From: Paracoccaceae bacterium
GTDB lineage: Bacteria > Pseudomonadota > Alphaproteobacteria > Rhodobacterales > Rhodobacteraceae
Direction of reading: 5' to 3'
Assembly: GCA_902554885.1 (NCBI GenBank)
Contig: CACDPV010000002.1
Span: 60,474 to 124,473 of the forward strand
Length of the DNA: 64,000 nucleotides
A model generated the notes under the pieces. That model saw only the letters and a list, made by a program, of their open reading frames with translations, had not been told where the DNA came from and ran no database searches. Position 1 is the stretch's first letter. Every line of letters begins with the position of its first letter. The position numbers and the translations under genes were made by a program. Positions 9,654-18,719 of this stretch are shown here, one piece after another.

Positions 9654-10799
9654 ATGGTCAACGTAAAGACCAGTTCCGGAAGCGATGCTTTAACGGATAC
9701 CAAGGAAATTTCGAAGGATAAACCCCTACTAGAAATTCGGGGCGTCTCAAAAAAATTCGGTGATTTTACAGCTGTAAACAATGTTGACCTGGATATCTAC
9801 CAAGGGGAATTATTCTGTTTACTCGGCGGCTCTGGCTGTGGGAAAACGACACTGCTTCGCATGTTAGCAGGATTTGAAAAACCATCGTCAGGACAAATAC
9901 TTATTGATGGTCAGGATATGTCGGAGGTTCCTCCATATAAACGACCGACGAACATGATGTTTCAGAACTATGCCCTTTTCCCCCACATGACCGTTGAAAA
10001 GAATATCGCTTTTGGGTTGGAGCAAGATGGTCTCGCTAAAACAGAAATATTAGATAAAGTTGATAGCATACTGAAGCTAGTAGAGCTTCAAGAGTATAAG
10101 AAAAGGCGGCCACAACAATTATCTGGAGGCCAGAGACAGCGAGTAGCACTAGCAAGAGCTCTTGTTAAAGAGCCCAAATTACTACTTTTGGACGAGCCGC
10201 TGGCCGCATTAGACAAGAAGCTAAGAGAGCAAACACAATTTGAACTTATGAATATTCAGGAAAAGGTCGGCGTTACCTTTGTTGTGGTAACCCATGATCA
10301 AGAAGAGGCAATGACCCTTTCCACAAGGATCGCTGTCATGGATAAAGGTAGATTTATTCAGACGGGGACACCAACAGAAATTTATGAATATCCAAATGAT
10401 CGATTTGTAGCGGACTTTATTGGGTCTGCCAACATACTAGACGGGAAAGTAGTTTCAAACATTGACGGTATGGTTGAGGTATCGACATACTTAGGAAAAT
10501 TTTCCTTAACAAGTAATTCTAACATATCTAAAGGAAGTAATTTATATGTAGGCCTTCGACCAGAAAAAATCAGTATAAGCAGGACTAGCTCAAAATCAAC
10601 AAATATAACTGGATATATTGACGATATTGGTTACTTTGGAAATACCTCTCGATATAAAGTGCGGTTAGATAATGATCAAATTATCGACGTCACGGCTCAA
10701 AACCAAAAAAGACCAAAGGATGAAAAAGACAGACTAACTTACGAGGATAAAGTACAATTAAGTTGGGACAACTCCAGTGCGATGTTGCTACTAAAATGA
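9654..10799 (+). CDS. Polyamine-type ABC transporter ATP-binding protein (PotA-like)
   Basis: Cytoplasmic ATPase, about 381 residues. Walker A GGSGCGKTT, signature LSGGQRQRVALARAL, Walker B LLLLDEPLAALD, switch histidine in VVTHDQEEAM, and a C-terminal TOBE regulatory domain after about residue 290. ATG 9654 is preferred over the GTG three bases earlier because GAGG at 9645-9648 is only two bases from the GTG. Its stop overlaps the start of the first permease (ATGA at 10796-10799). About 70 bases separate it from the binding-protein gene, a usual place for partial attenuation, though I see no strong hairpin there. Confidence 0.93.
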   Translation: MVNVKTSSGSDALTDTKEISKDKPLLEIRGVSKKFGDFTAVNNVDLDIYQGELFCLLGGSGCGKTTLLRMLAGFEKPSSGQILIDGQDMSEVPPYKRPTNMMFQNYALFPHMTVEKNIAFGLEQDGLAKTEILDKVDSILKLVELQEYKKRRPQQLSGGQRQRVALARALVKEPKLLLLDEPLAALDKKLREQTQFELMNIQEKVGVTFVVVTHDQEEAMTLSTRIAVMDKGRFIQTGTPTEIYEYPNDRFVADFIGSANILDGKVVSNIDGMVEVSTYLGKFSLTSNSNISKGSNLYVGLRPEKISISRTSSKSTNITGYIDDIGYFGNTSRYKVRLDNDQIIDVTAQNQKRPKDEKDRLTYEDKVQLSWDNSSAMLLLK

Positions 10800-11752
10800 G
10801 CTCTGTCAAAAAAGAAAAAAACCTCGGCACAGACTTGCGATATTACATAAGCTTAAGCGCAGATAAGTTACAATCAAAGTGGAAAACAATTGTAATCTTT
10901 ATTCCTTTTGCCTGGCTTTTATTATTTTTCCTAACTCCCTTTTTTATTGTTGCAAAAATTAGTTTAGCTGAGCTTGTTATTACGAGCCCACCCTTTAGTA
11001 AAATGATCGAATGGGTTGATGGCGGCGTAATTACGATAAGATTAGTTTTTGATAATTTTATTTATATTTTTGACGACCCTCTTTACGCACGCACTTATTT
11101 AAATTCCGTAAAGATAGCGCTTATATCTACATTTTTAGCATTGCTTATTGGGTATCCTATTGCTTATGCAATTGTAAGGTCAAAACCAGTAACCAAACAG
11201 CTATTATTATTTGCAATAATTTTACCATTTTGGACATCATTTTTATTACGGGTATACGCTTGGATGGGATTACTCGCAGACCAAGGAACCATAAACAACA
11301 TTTTAATTTATTTAGGGGTTACGGATACTCCTATTCGCTTATTATATACTGAATTCGCCGTCTACATTGGTATCGTTTATACTTATCTCCCTTTTATGAT
11401 ATTACCTCTATACGCAAATATGGAAAAACTAGACGGCAGTCTAAACGAGGCTGCTGCTGATTTAGGCTCAGGCCCAATAAATACATTTTTTAAAATTACA
11501 TTACCATTAAGTATGCCAGGGATCATCGCAGGCTCTTTATTAGTTTTTATACCTGCAACCGGTGAATACGTCATACCGGACTTACTGGGTGGAGGAAACG
11601 TTCAGATGATCGGCCGCCAACTGTACAATGAATTTGCAAGAAATATAGACTGGCCTGTAGCATCCGCTGTCGCAATAGTATTGCTTCTCCTATTGGTCCT
11701 TCCAATGGCCGTTTATCAGCACTATCAAGCTAAAGCAGCTGAGGTTAAGTAA
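10796..11752 (+). CDS. Polyamine-type ABC transporter permease 1 (PotB-like)
   Basis: Inner-membrane permease, about 318 residues from ATG 10796. The frame opens earlier at 10763 inside the ATPase gene, but the ATGA overlap favours 10796. Six membrane segments are visible, and the EAA coupling loop reads LNEAAADLGSGPINTFFKITLPLSMPG in its usual place before the fifth helix. N-terminal extension of about 35 polar residues. It pairs with the next gene to form the channel. Confidence 0.9.
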   Translation: MSSVKKEKNLGTDLRYYISLSADKLQSKWKTIVIFIPFAWLLLFFLTPFFIVAKISLAELVITSPPFSKMIEWVDGGVITIRLVFDNFIYIFDDPLYARTYLNSVKIALISTFLALLIGYPIAYAIVRSKPVTKQLLLFAIILPFWTSFLLRVYAWMGLLADQGTINNILIYLGVTDTPIRLLYTEFAVYIGIVYTYLPFMILPLYANMEKLDGSLNEAAADLGSGPINTFFKITLPLSMPGIIAGSLLVFIPATGEYVIPDLLGGGNVQMIGRQLYNEFARNIDWPVASAVAIVLLLLLVLPMAVYQHYQAKAAEVK

Positions 11753-12595
11753 ATGCATAACGAAAGATCTGGTTTTCTAACTTTAATGCTTACCGTTGGA
11801 CTTGCTTTTTTATACATACCAATGGTTCTGCTCGTAATTTATTCATTTAATTATTCAAAGCTCGTACCAGTTTGGGGTGGATGGTCTACGCGTTGGTATA
11901 AAGTACTATTTGAATCTCCAGAAGTGTGGGAGGCAGTAAGACTGAGTTTGCAAATAGCCTTTATCAACGCCACTTTTGCAACGATGCTTGGTGCATTAGC
12001 AGGACTAGCAATGGTCCGATTTGGAAAATTTCGAGGCAGGACCCTCTTTGGAGGTATGTTGGTTGCTCCACTCGTAATGCCTGAGGTTATTACCGGCTTA
12101 TCTCTTTTAATCTTTTTCATTTCTTTGAAAGAATTAATCGGGTGGCCACTAGAGCGTGGATTTACTACTATAACTATAGCTCACATTACATTTTCACTTG
12201 CCTACGTAGCAGTAATCGTTCAGGCGAGATTAACCGGGATGGGTGTATCACTAGAGGAAGCAGCCGCTGATTTAGGTGCAAAACCCTTTACGGTAATGAG
12301 CTCTATAACTCTTCCGCGCCTTGCTCCAGGACTTCTATCTGGATGGCTTTTAGCATTTTGCCTATCACTTGATGATTTAGTAATAGCAAGCTTTGTAACT
12401 GGTCCGGGGTCAACTACATTACCAATCTTAATCTTCTCAAGAATTAGGTTAGGTTTAAGGCCTGATATAAATGCACTAGCTACTATTATTATTATCTTCG
12501 TAGCCATCCTTGTCGCAATTGCTGCTTACATAATGTTAAGGCAGCAAAGGCGTGAATTGATAGATCAACAAATGGCAGCAAGAGGCGACGTATAA
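11753..12595 (+). CDS. Polyamine-type ABC transporter permease 2 (PotC-like)
   Basis: Second permease, 280 residues, starting directly after the stop of the first. The EAA loop is LEEAAADLGAKPFTVMSSIT followed by LPRLAPG, and LSLDDLVIASFVTGPGSTTLP is a hallmark of PotC/PotI proteins. Six membrane helices. The end is a run of basic residues (RQQRRELIDQ). Only two bases separate its stop from the next gene, so importer and flavoprotein are made from one message. Confidence 0.92.
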   Translation: MHNERSGFLTLMLTVGLAFLYIPMVLLVIYSFNYSKLVPVWGGWSTRWYKVLFESPEVWEAVRLSLQIAFINATFATMLGALAGLAMVRFGKFRGRTLFGGMLVAPLVMPEVITGLSLLIFFISLKELIGWPLERGFTTITIAHITFSLAYVAVIVQARLTGMGVSLEEAAADLGAKPFTVMSSITLPRLAPGLLSGWLLAFCLSLDDLVIASFVTGPGSTTLPILIFSRIRLGLRPDINALATIIIIFVAILVAIAAYIMLRQQRRELIDQQMAARGDV

Positions 12596-12597
12596 AA

Positions 12598-14643
12598 ATG
12601 CGCGACCCACGGCATAATATTTTATTTGAACCAATAAAAATTGGACCAGTGACCGCAAAAAATCGTTTCTATCAGGTACCTCATTGCTCTGGTATGGGAT
12701 GGCGACGTCCCAACACACTTGCAGCCATGCGAGGGGTAAAGGCCGAAGGAGGGTGGGGAGTAGTTAATACAGAGTACTGCTCTATTCATCCAACCTCCGA
12801 TAATGACGCTTTTCCTTACTGCGCATTGTGGGACAATGAAGACATTATTTCCCATCGGAAAATGACTAATGAAGTTCACAAACATGGCGCCCTAGCTGGC
12901 GTAGAGCTATGGATAGGCGGCTCCTTGATCGTAAACCTAGGCACCAGATTACCGCCACTAGGATTACGAAACCATCCACAACAAGACACATCAGTTTACC
13001 ATCCGGGCCAAACACGTTGCATGGATAAAAGTGATATAAAAAATATCCGACAATGGCACAGGGATGCTGCAAAACGGGCGCTAGAAGCTGGGTTTGACAT
13101 TGTCTATGTCTACGCTACCCACGGTTATTTATTATCTGAATTTTTAAACCCAGAAACAAATATAAGAAATGATGAATACGGTGGATCTTTAGAAAACCGT
13201 GTGCGTTTTATCAAAGAGCTAATCGAGGATACTCGTGAAGTAGTAGAAGGGAAAGCTGCAGTTGCCACGCGTTTTAGTGTTGGTCTCAACGACCCAGAAA
13301 GTTATGATGCTTTTGCGCTCTTAGCAGAACTACCTGACCTGTGGGACCTGACGGTACCTGACTACAGCGTCGAAATGGGCAACTCTAGATTCATAAAAGA
13401 AGCAGCGCTAAAGGATTCAGTTTTAAAAGCAAAACAACTTACAACAAAACCAGTTGTTTCGGTCGGTCGATTAACATCGCCGGATACGATGGTTCAACTT
13501 CTTCGGGACAATGTCCAAGATTTCATTGGCGCGGCGCGACCATCAATCGCAGATCCCTTTTTACCAAAAAAGATTTCTACCGGAAACCTGGAGGACATTC
13601 GAGAGTGTATTGGCTGTAATGTTTGCTATGCGCATGACAGCCTTGGTGTACCAATTAGGTGCACACAAAATCCTACTATGGGTGAAGAATGGCGCAATGG
13701 ATGGCATCCAGAAAAAATACTTACTACTAAAAACAGAAAGAGAGTATTAGTGGTTGGCTCTGGCCCAGCTGGCTTAGAGGCAAGTAGGGTCCTTGGGCAA
13801 ATGGGCCACAAAGTGGCTCTTGCTGAAAAATCTCGTGAACTTGGAGGAAGAATTATTACCGAAGCAAAGCTACCCGGACTATCTGAATGGATAAGGGTCA
13901 GAGATTGGAGAATTACACAAATTAATAAATGCAAAAATATAGAGGTTTTCCCCGAAAGTTATATGACTGCCGATAGCGTATTAGAATTAGGTTACGAAGA
14001 CGTAGTAATTGCGACAGGCGCTAGATGGGCAAAAGACTCGATAGGAAGGCATAGCGATTGTGACTTTAAAAAAGCAGATATGAAAATGATAGTTTCTGGC
14101 GACGAAGTGCTTGAGAACCCCATTAAATCTAAATCTAAATTCGTAATATATGATGATGACCATTATTATTTTGGATCGGTCCTTGCACTTGAATTAAAAA
14201 GGCAAGGACATGCAGTAACTTTAGTGAGCCCAGCTGGAAGAGTGTGTAGCTGGGGTGAATTTACTGATGAGCAAACAAGGTCAAACACGGAAATTATAAA
14301 GGCTGGGATTAAAGTAATTAATAATTACAAAATTGAAGTAGTAATGAATGGGATCGCAGAACTTTCTTGCATTTTTTCCGGGGAGCCAAAAGAAGTCTCC
14401 TGCGATTTTGTGGTTCCTATTACTCGTAAGATGCCAGTAACGGATTTATATGATGACCTCTGCTCACGGGCAGACAATTGGGGAAGTAACGGCGTCCAAA
14501 AAGTAATTAAGATAGGTGATGCTGAGGCTCCATCTATTATTGCAGCTGCCGTTCACAGCGGGTATAGATCTGCTATCGAAGTGGACAATCCTGCGTCTGA
14601 TGCTCTGAATTTCTCAAAAAGAGAACATCCTCTAATTAAATAG
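12598..14643 (+). CDS. Trimethylamine-dehydrogenase-like iron-sulfur flavoprotein
   Basis: 681-residue enzyme of the old-yellow-enzyme plus 4Fe-4S plus dinucleotide-domain class, which includes trimethylamine, dimethylamine and histamine dehydrogenases and N-methylproline demethylase. As remembered from trimethylamine dehydrogenase, the flavin-linking Cys30 is kept (FYQVPHC), as is Tyr60, and the catalytic Tyr/His pair is kept as Y172/H175. Iron-sulfur ligands are C337, C340, C343 and C355. The later part has GSGPAGLEASRVLGQMGHKV as ADP-binding fold and ends IGDAEAPSIIAAAVHSG. The aromatic-cage Trp264 has no counterpart in the shortened DYSVEMGNSRF loop, and Trp355 is replaced by D347, so trimethylamine itself is unlikely to be the substrate. 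Last gene of the importer operon. Confidence 0.9.
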   Translation: MRDPRHNILFEPIKIGPVTAKNRFYQVPHCSGMGWRRPNTLAAMRGVKAEGGWGVVNTEYCSIHPTSDNDAFPYCALWDNEDIISHRKMTNEVHKHGALAGVELWIGGSLIVNLGTRLPPLGLRNHPQQDTSVYHPGQTRCMDKSDIKNIRQWHRDAAKRALEAGFDIVYVYATHGYLLSEFLNPETNIRNDEYGGSLENRVRFIKELIEDTREVVEGKAAVATRFSVGLNDPESYDAFALLAELPDLWDLTVPDYSVEMGNSRFIKEAALKDSVLKAKQLTTKPVVSVGRLTSPDTMVQLLRDNVQDFIGAARPSIADPFLPKKISTGNLEDIRECIGCNVCYAHDSLGVPIRCTQNPTMGEEWRNGWHPEKILTTKNRKRVLVVGSGPAGLEASRVLGQMGHKVALAEKSRELGGRIITEAKLPGLSEWIRVRDWRITQINKCKNIEVFPESYMTADSVLELGYEDVVIATGARWAKDSIGRHSDCDFKKADMKMIVSGDEVLENPIKSKSKFVIYDDDHYYFGSVLALELKRQGHAVTLVSPAGRVCSWGEFTDEQTRSNTEIIKAGIKVINNYKIEVVMNGIAELSCIFSGEPKEVSCDFVVPITRKMPVTDLYDDLCSRADNWGSNGVQKVIKIGDAEAPSIIAAAVHSGYRSAIEVDNPASDALNFSKREHPLIK

Positions 14644-14649
14644 ACAGAA

Positions 14650-16050
14650 TTATAAGGATTTTGATACTCTCTCTAATGCTTTCTCAAGTATGTCAAACAT
14701 GTCATCAATTTGAGACAGATTTATGACCAAAGGTGGGGAAAAAACCGCCATATTTATAAGTGGCCTCACTAATAGGCCCATTTCTTCACAAGCCTCATCA
14801 AGAAGTGCACCCAGTTTTCTTTCCTCTGCCAATGTAAAGCCTTCTTGGTCTGGTTTACCTTCTATGCAGCCAAGTAAACCCATCCCTCTTATGTCACCAA
14901 CTATTGGATATTGATAGAGCTGTTGAAGCCTCTTCTGAAAATGAGGTGTAACTTTTTGTACGTTACCTAAAACGTCCTCTTCCTCAAAAATTTCAATATT
15001 CTTCAATGCAGCTGCACAACAAACTGGATGAGCTGAATACGTATAACCATTGGAAAATAATACAGATTCGTTGGGACTTTCCATTCGCGCCATAACATTG
15101 TCTGATATTATACAAGCACCTAATGGCAAATAGCCTGATGTTAAGCCTTTAGCACATGTGATAATGTCTGGCTGAATTCCAAACACTTCGCTAGATGCAA
15201 ACCAATGACCAAGCCGACCAAAACCTGTAACAACTTCGTCAGAAATATAAAGAACATCATATTTTCGGCAAATTTCTAATGTACGTTTATGGTATCCCTC
15301 CGGTGGGATTATTACACCACCGGAACAAAGAATTGGTTCCGCGATAAAAGCCCCAACTTTATCTGGCCCAAGTTCTCTGATAGCGTTTTCTAAATCAGCC
15401 ACTTTTTCATCACACCAAGCTTCAACAGACATGGTATCAGGTCGCCGATAAGGATTAACATCTGGTAAAAAATGAACCAAACGGTCTTCAATATCAAAAC
15501 GGGACTTATCCCGCTCTTTGCCAGTAACTGTAGAAGCTAAATAGGTCGATCCATGGTAGCCTTTTTCTCTAGCTAAAACTATTTTTTTATCTTGCCTCCC
15601 CAACCGATTGTTCATGAAATGCATGGTCCTAATAGCAGTATCAACGGCAGTGGAACCACCCGTTGTAAAAAACACGTTATTAAGATCTCCCGGGGCTAGT
15701 TCAGCAATTTTTTTTGCAAGAATAGATGATGGCTCAGTAACTGTTGTCCACGGAGAAGCATATGGAAGTTTCATGGCTTGCTTAGCAATTGCATCGGCCA
15801 TCTCCTGCCTTCCATAACCAATCTGAACACACCACATTCCGCCAGGGCCGTCTATAAACTTCTTGCCGGAGGCGTCCCATAAGTAGATTCCATCTGCATT
15901 TTCCACCAGCATGTGGTCGTACTCTCGCCACGCATCCATTGCTGCCCATGGATGTAATTGGTGTTGCCTATCCCAAGAATGTAAAGCATCCAAAGATGGC
16001 TCATTGGCGTTTTCAAAATTTGAATTTCTTATTTTCATCAAAAACCTCAA
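14650..16050 (-). CDS. Class III (omega) aminotransferase
   Basis: PLP enzyme of 466 residues in the putrescine/taurine/beta-alanine:pyruvate transaminase group. Landmarks are the N-terminal HLHPW-like segment QHQLHPWAAM, the FTTGGSTAVDTAIR turn, the GYHGSTYLAS phosphate-binding region, LYISDEVVTGFGRLG with the PLP aspartate, and the Schiff-base lysine in ITCAKGLTSGYLPLG. It converges on the flavoprotein gene and is read with the second Rieske gene upstream, 29 bases apart. It would deaminate the primary amine left after demethylation or chain cleavage; acceptor probably pyruvate. Confidence 0.9.
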   Translation of the reverse strand: MRFLMKIRNSNFENANEPSLDALHSWDRQHQLHPWAAMDAWREYDHMLVENADGIYLWDASGKKFIDGPGGMWCVQIGYGRQEMADAIAKQAMKLPYASPWTTVTEPSSILAKKIAELAPGDLNNVFFTTGGSTAVDTAIRTMHFMNNRLGRQDKKIVLAREKGYHGSTYLASTVTGKERDKSRFDIEDRLVHFLPDVNPYRRPDTMSVEAWCDEKVADLENAIRELGPDKVGAFIAEPILCSGGVIIPPEGYHKRTLEICRKYDVLYISDEVVTGFGRLGHWFASSEVFGIQPDIITCAKGLTSGYLPLGACIISDNVMARMESPNESVLFSNGYTYSAHPVCCAAALKNIEIFEEEDVLGNVQKVTPHFQKRLQQLYQYPIVGDIRGMGLLGCIEGKPDQEGFTLAEERKLGALLDEACEEMGLLVRPLINMAVFSPPLVINLSQIDDMFDILEKALERVSKSL

Positions 16051-16078
16051 TACTGTTTGGTATTTTTATAATTACAAA

Positions 16079-17305
16079 CTACACAAAATTTTTCGAATTA
16101 ATATTTGTTTTTTTGTCTAATTGTTTCAGGTACCCAGCATGAAAAGCTTTGATACCCCACTCCATATTAGATAAGGGCCCAGGAACATAGTGGTCGGAAT
16201 TAACCCCTTTTTGATTGAGACCGATAATGCGTTCATCATCTTGAGATGTGCAATGCCATAACCATATCAGATCCTCTAAATTATAATCTATTCCCTCTTC
16301 GGCATCCTGTCGCACCATCCAAATTACCTCAATATCTGTGCTCTGAAGAGATCTTGGGATAAAGCGATAGCCAATTACATGGTCTGAATACGATAAAAAG
16401 TTATTCAAAATACCAATTTGTATATCAGTCGTCCCACCATCAAAATCTTTAAGCTTACCTAATAGTGGTGCTAATTTTTTCCCCGACTTACTGCCTGTTT
16501 GATATCCTTGGAAGAGGGGATATCGGGAAAAATAAAAATCCATTTCCACGTCTTTTGACCCAAGACCATTTATTTGTAGTTCATCGCCTGATAGTCCAAC
16601 TTCTATGCTTTTTTTCAGCAAACAATTTTTCAATTCGATATTGGCACTTGATGGGTCTTTTAAACTATGTGACCTAGAGTACTCTAAATGCGCAGGCGCA
16701 CAATGGTAGCATTCCATATAATTTTCCAAAGCTAATTTCCAGTTAGCTGCTACTGGGTAATTTGCGCTGTGCACAATTTTTAAATTCTCAAATTCAAAAG
16801 GTGCAACCAATTCTTCTAGTTGAAGTAAACCTTCATCTATATTAGGTGGATCGTCTGATATACAGATAAAAATTAGGCCGTGGAAAATTCGAAGATTGAC
16901 CCTTTTTAAGTAGTGTTTGGCTTTATCAAAACCATCGCCCATTTCACGTGCAGCACGCAGATTTCCATTAAGTTCATAAGTCCATGCATGATAGGGACAA
17001 GCAAACACACGAGTATTTCCACTTTTCTCTATACATACCCTTGAGCCTCTATGACGGCATACATTCAAAAATGCATTTATACATTTGTCTTTATCACGAG
17101 CTACTATTATCGACTCATACCCGTAGTCGAATAAGAAAAAGTCTCCAACATTAGAAATTTGGTTTATGTGCCCAACCCAAATCCAACTATGGTTCCAGTA
17201 GTGCTCAATATCCATCTTATATAACGTCTCAGACGTATAAAATTGGCGAGGAAGACTGTGGGACCCTTGGTACCTCGAAATTAGTTCCTTAAATCCCTCT
17301 TCCAC
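16079..17305 (-). CDS. Rieske aromatic-ring-hydroxylating-type oxygenase, alpha subunit (2)
   Basis: Second Rieske oxygenase large subunit, 408 residues. Cluster ligands C83-x-H85 (CRHRGSR) and C103-x2-H106 (CPYHAWTY); iron site ENYMECYHCAPAH with H201 and H206, a pattern shared with glycine-betaine and carnitine oxygenases. Start is GTG with TTGGAG about nine bases upstream. It differs strongly in sequence from the first Rieske protein of the window, so they are not recent duplicates and may act on different steps. Followed by the aminotransferase on the same strand. No ferredoxin reductase partner lies nearby. Confidence 0.88.
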   Translation of the reverse strand: MEEGFKELISRYQGSHSLPRQFYTSETLYKMDIEHYWNHSWIWVGHINQISNVGDFFLFDYGYESIIVARDKDKCINAFLNVCRHRGSRVCIEKSGNTRVFACPYHAWTYELNGNLRAAREMGDGFDKAKHYLKRVNLRIFHGLIFICISDDPPNIDEGLLQLEELVAPFEFENLKIVHSANYPVAANWKLALENYMECYHCAPAHLEYSRSHSLKDPSSANIELKNCLLKKSIEVGLSGDELQINGLGSKDVEMDFYFSRYPLFQGYQTGSKSGKKLAPLLGKLKDFDGGTTDIQIGILNNFLSYSDHVIGYRFIPRSLQSTDIEVIWMVRQDAEEGIDYNLEDLIWLWHCTSQDDERIIGLNQKGVNSDHYVPGPLSNMEWGIKAFHAGYLKQLDKKTNINSKNFV

Positions 17306-17339
17306 TCTGTGATCTCCAACCTAACAGAATTAGCAATAA

Positions 17340-17480
17340 TTATTCCAAAGAAATAATTTCTTTAATATAGAACTCTTTTTCCGCAGCACCATCATCTCTT
17401 TCAAAATTACGCGCCGCTAAGTGGCCATCAAAAACTGCATCAGCGATCAACCCCGGTGCGGCTGCATCAGCCTTGGGACG
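17340..17480 (-). pseudogene. C-terminal remnant of a second TMADH-like flavoprotein
   Basis: On the minus strand the sequence ending in the TAA at 17340-17342 reads DAAAPGLIADAVFDGHLAAR then NFERDDGAAEKEFYIKEIISLE. This matches the closing strand and helix of trimethylamine-dehydrogenase-type proteins (the intact copy in the window has DAEAPSIIAAAVHSG at the same place). Upstream the frame soon degrades: the expected IGD appears as KAD and no start or flavin fold is present. It is a relic of a larger gene lost by deletion. Confidence 0.65.
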
Positions 17481-17736
17481 GGAATGTCACATACCTTTAA
17501 AATTTGGTACTTGCTAAAATGATTAGCCGCTGTGACCACTACAATTTTTAGAAGCGTTAATAATGTCGCATATATCTTTAACAATTGAGTACTCTCTACA
17601 GACCTGAAAGACTATTCTAAGCAGGTTACTGTTCTGACTGTCAAGCCTCTGAGTTTAAAGAATAGTAATGTGGATTGAGCAGAAATTTTATTGTAACTTA
17701 TATATAAAAATTTTGAAAGGTAACACGAATATTTAA
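17481..17736. other. Non-coding gap before the NHL-repeat gene
   Basis: AT-rich stretch with no gene that I can recognise on either strand. It may hold further degraded parts of the flavoprotein relic to its left and the promoter of the gene to its right, which has only a weak AAAGG ribosome site at distance. Confidence 0.4.
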
Positions 17737-18693
17737 ATGCTCGGACATGGAAACTATACATATACCCCTATGGAAGATTGGGGAAATTTCCCAGATGAGA
17801 TTATTTTAGGGGACGTAGCAGGGATTGCTGTAGACGCAAAAGATTACGTTTACCTTTTTAACAGAGGAGAACACCCAGTTGTAGTCTTATCTCAAAATGG
17901 AGATGTATTACGCACCTGGGGCCACGGTCTTTTTAAAAACCCACATGGAGCATCGATAGGGCCAGACCAATGTATCTATTTAACTGATAATTTTGACCAT
18001 ACAGTCAGAAAATTTTCCCTGACTGGCGAACTGCTGATGCAACTAGGCACTTCAGGCATAAGTTCCGGATTTATGAGTGGAAAACCTTTTTGTAAATGTA
18101 CACATTGCGCAATATCACCCTCGGGGGATATTTTCGTTTCGGATGGTTACAATAATGCCTGTATTCATCATTTTAATCCCACAGGAAAACACATAAAAAG
18201 CTGGGGACAATCTGGCGCTGGACCAGGTGAGTTTAATCTACCTCATAATATATGCTGCGATAATGATGGATGGATATATGTGGCAGATCGTGAGAATTCT
18301 CGCATACAGATTTTTGATACGTCAGGCAATTTTGAAACCCAAATAAATAATATGCACCGACCTAGCGGTTTAGCTATAACCGAAGGCTCTTCGCCTGATT
18401 GCATTGTTGGTGAATTAGCTTCTTACCTAGAAGTAAATAAGGATTTCCCCAATTTGGGTCCATTTGTCAGTTTTTTTGATAAAAGGGGTTCTCTGCTTTC
18501 AAAATTAGACAAAGGATCCGGGCCTGGGCTTCTCCCCGGCCAATTTATATCACCCCACAGTATAGCAATAGATAGTTTAGGCGATCTTTACATCGGGGAC
18601 GTAGCAGAAACAGATTGGGAAGAAGTTGTGGGAAAAGAATTGATGCCTAGTAGTTTAAGGCGCTTCCAGAAACTTAAACGTAGCCCAAAATGA
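17737..18693 (+). CDS. NHL-repeat beta-propeller protein
   Basis: 318-residue protein built of NHL-type blades: repeated motifs such as VAVD..DYVYLFNRGEHPV, IGPDQCIYLTDNFDHTVRKF, PSGDIFVSDGYNNACIHHF and NDGWIYVADRENSRIQIFD. This arrangement is that of the peptidyl-alpha-hydroxyglycine alpha-amidating-lyase-like group. No signal peptide is visible, so it is likely cytoplasmic. In bacteria this group is often found in catabolic clusters with unknown duty; lactonase or lyase activity is conceivable but not shown here. It converges on the aldolase operon. Confidence 0.8.
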   Translation: MLGHGNYTYTPMEDWGNFPDEIILGDVAGIAVDAKDYVYLFNRGEHPVVVLSQNGDVLRTWGHGLFKNPHGASIGPDQCIYLTDNFDHTVRKFSLTGELLMQLGTSGISSGFMSGKPFCKCTHCAISPSGDIFVSDGYNNACIHHFNPTGKHIKSWGQSGAGPGEFNLPHNICCDNDGWIYVADRENSRIQIFDTSGNFETQINNMHRPSGLAITEGSSPDCIVGELASYLEVNKDFPNLGPFVSFFDKRGSLLSKLDKGSGPGLLPGQFISPHSIAIDSLGDLYIGDVAETDWEEVVGKELMPSSLRRFQKLKRSPK

Positions 18694-18719
18694 TTTTAGT
18701 ACTTTTATATAAATCATTT

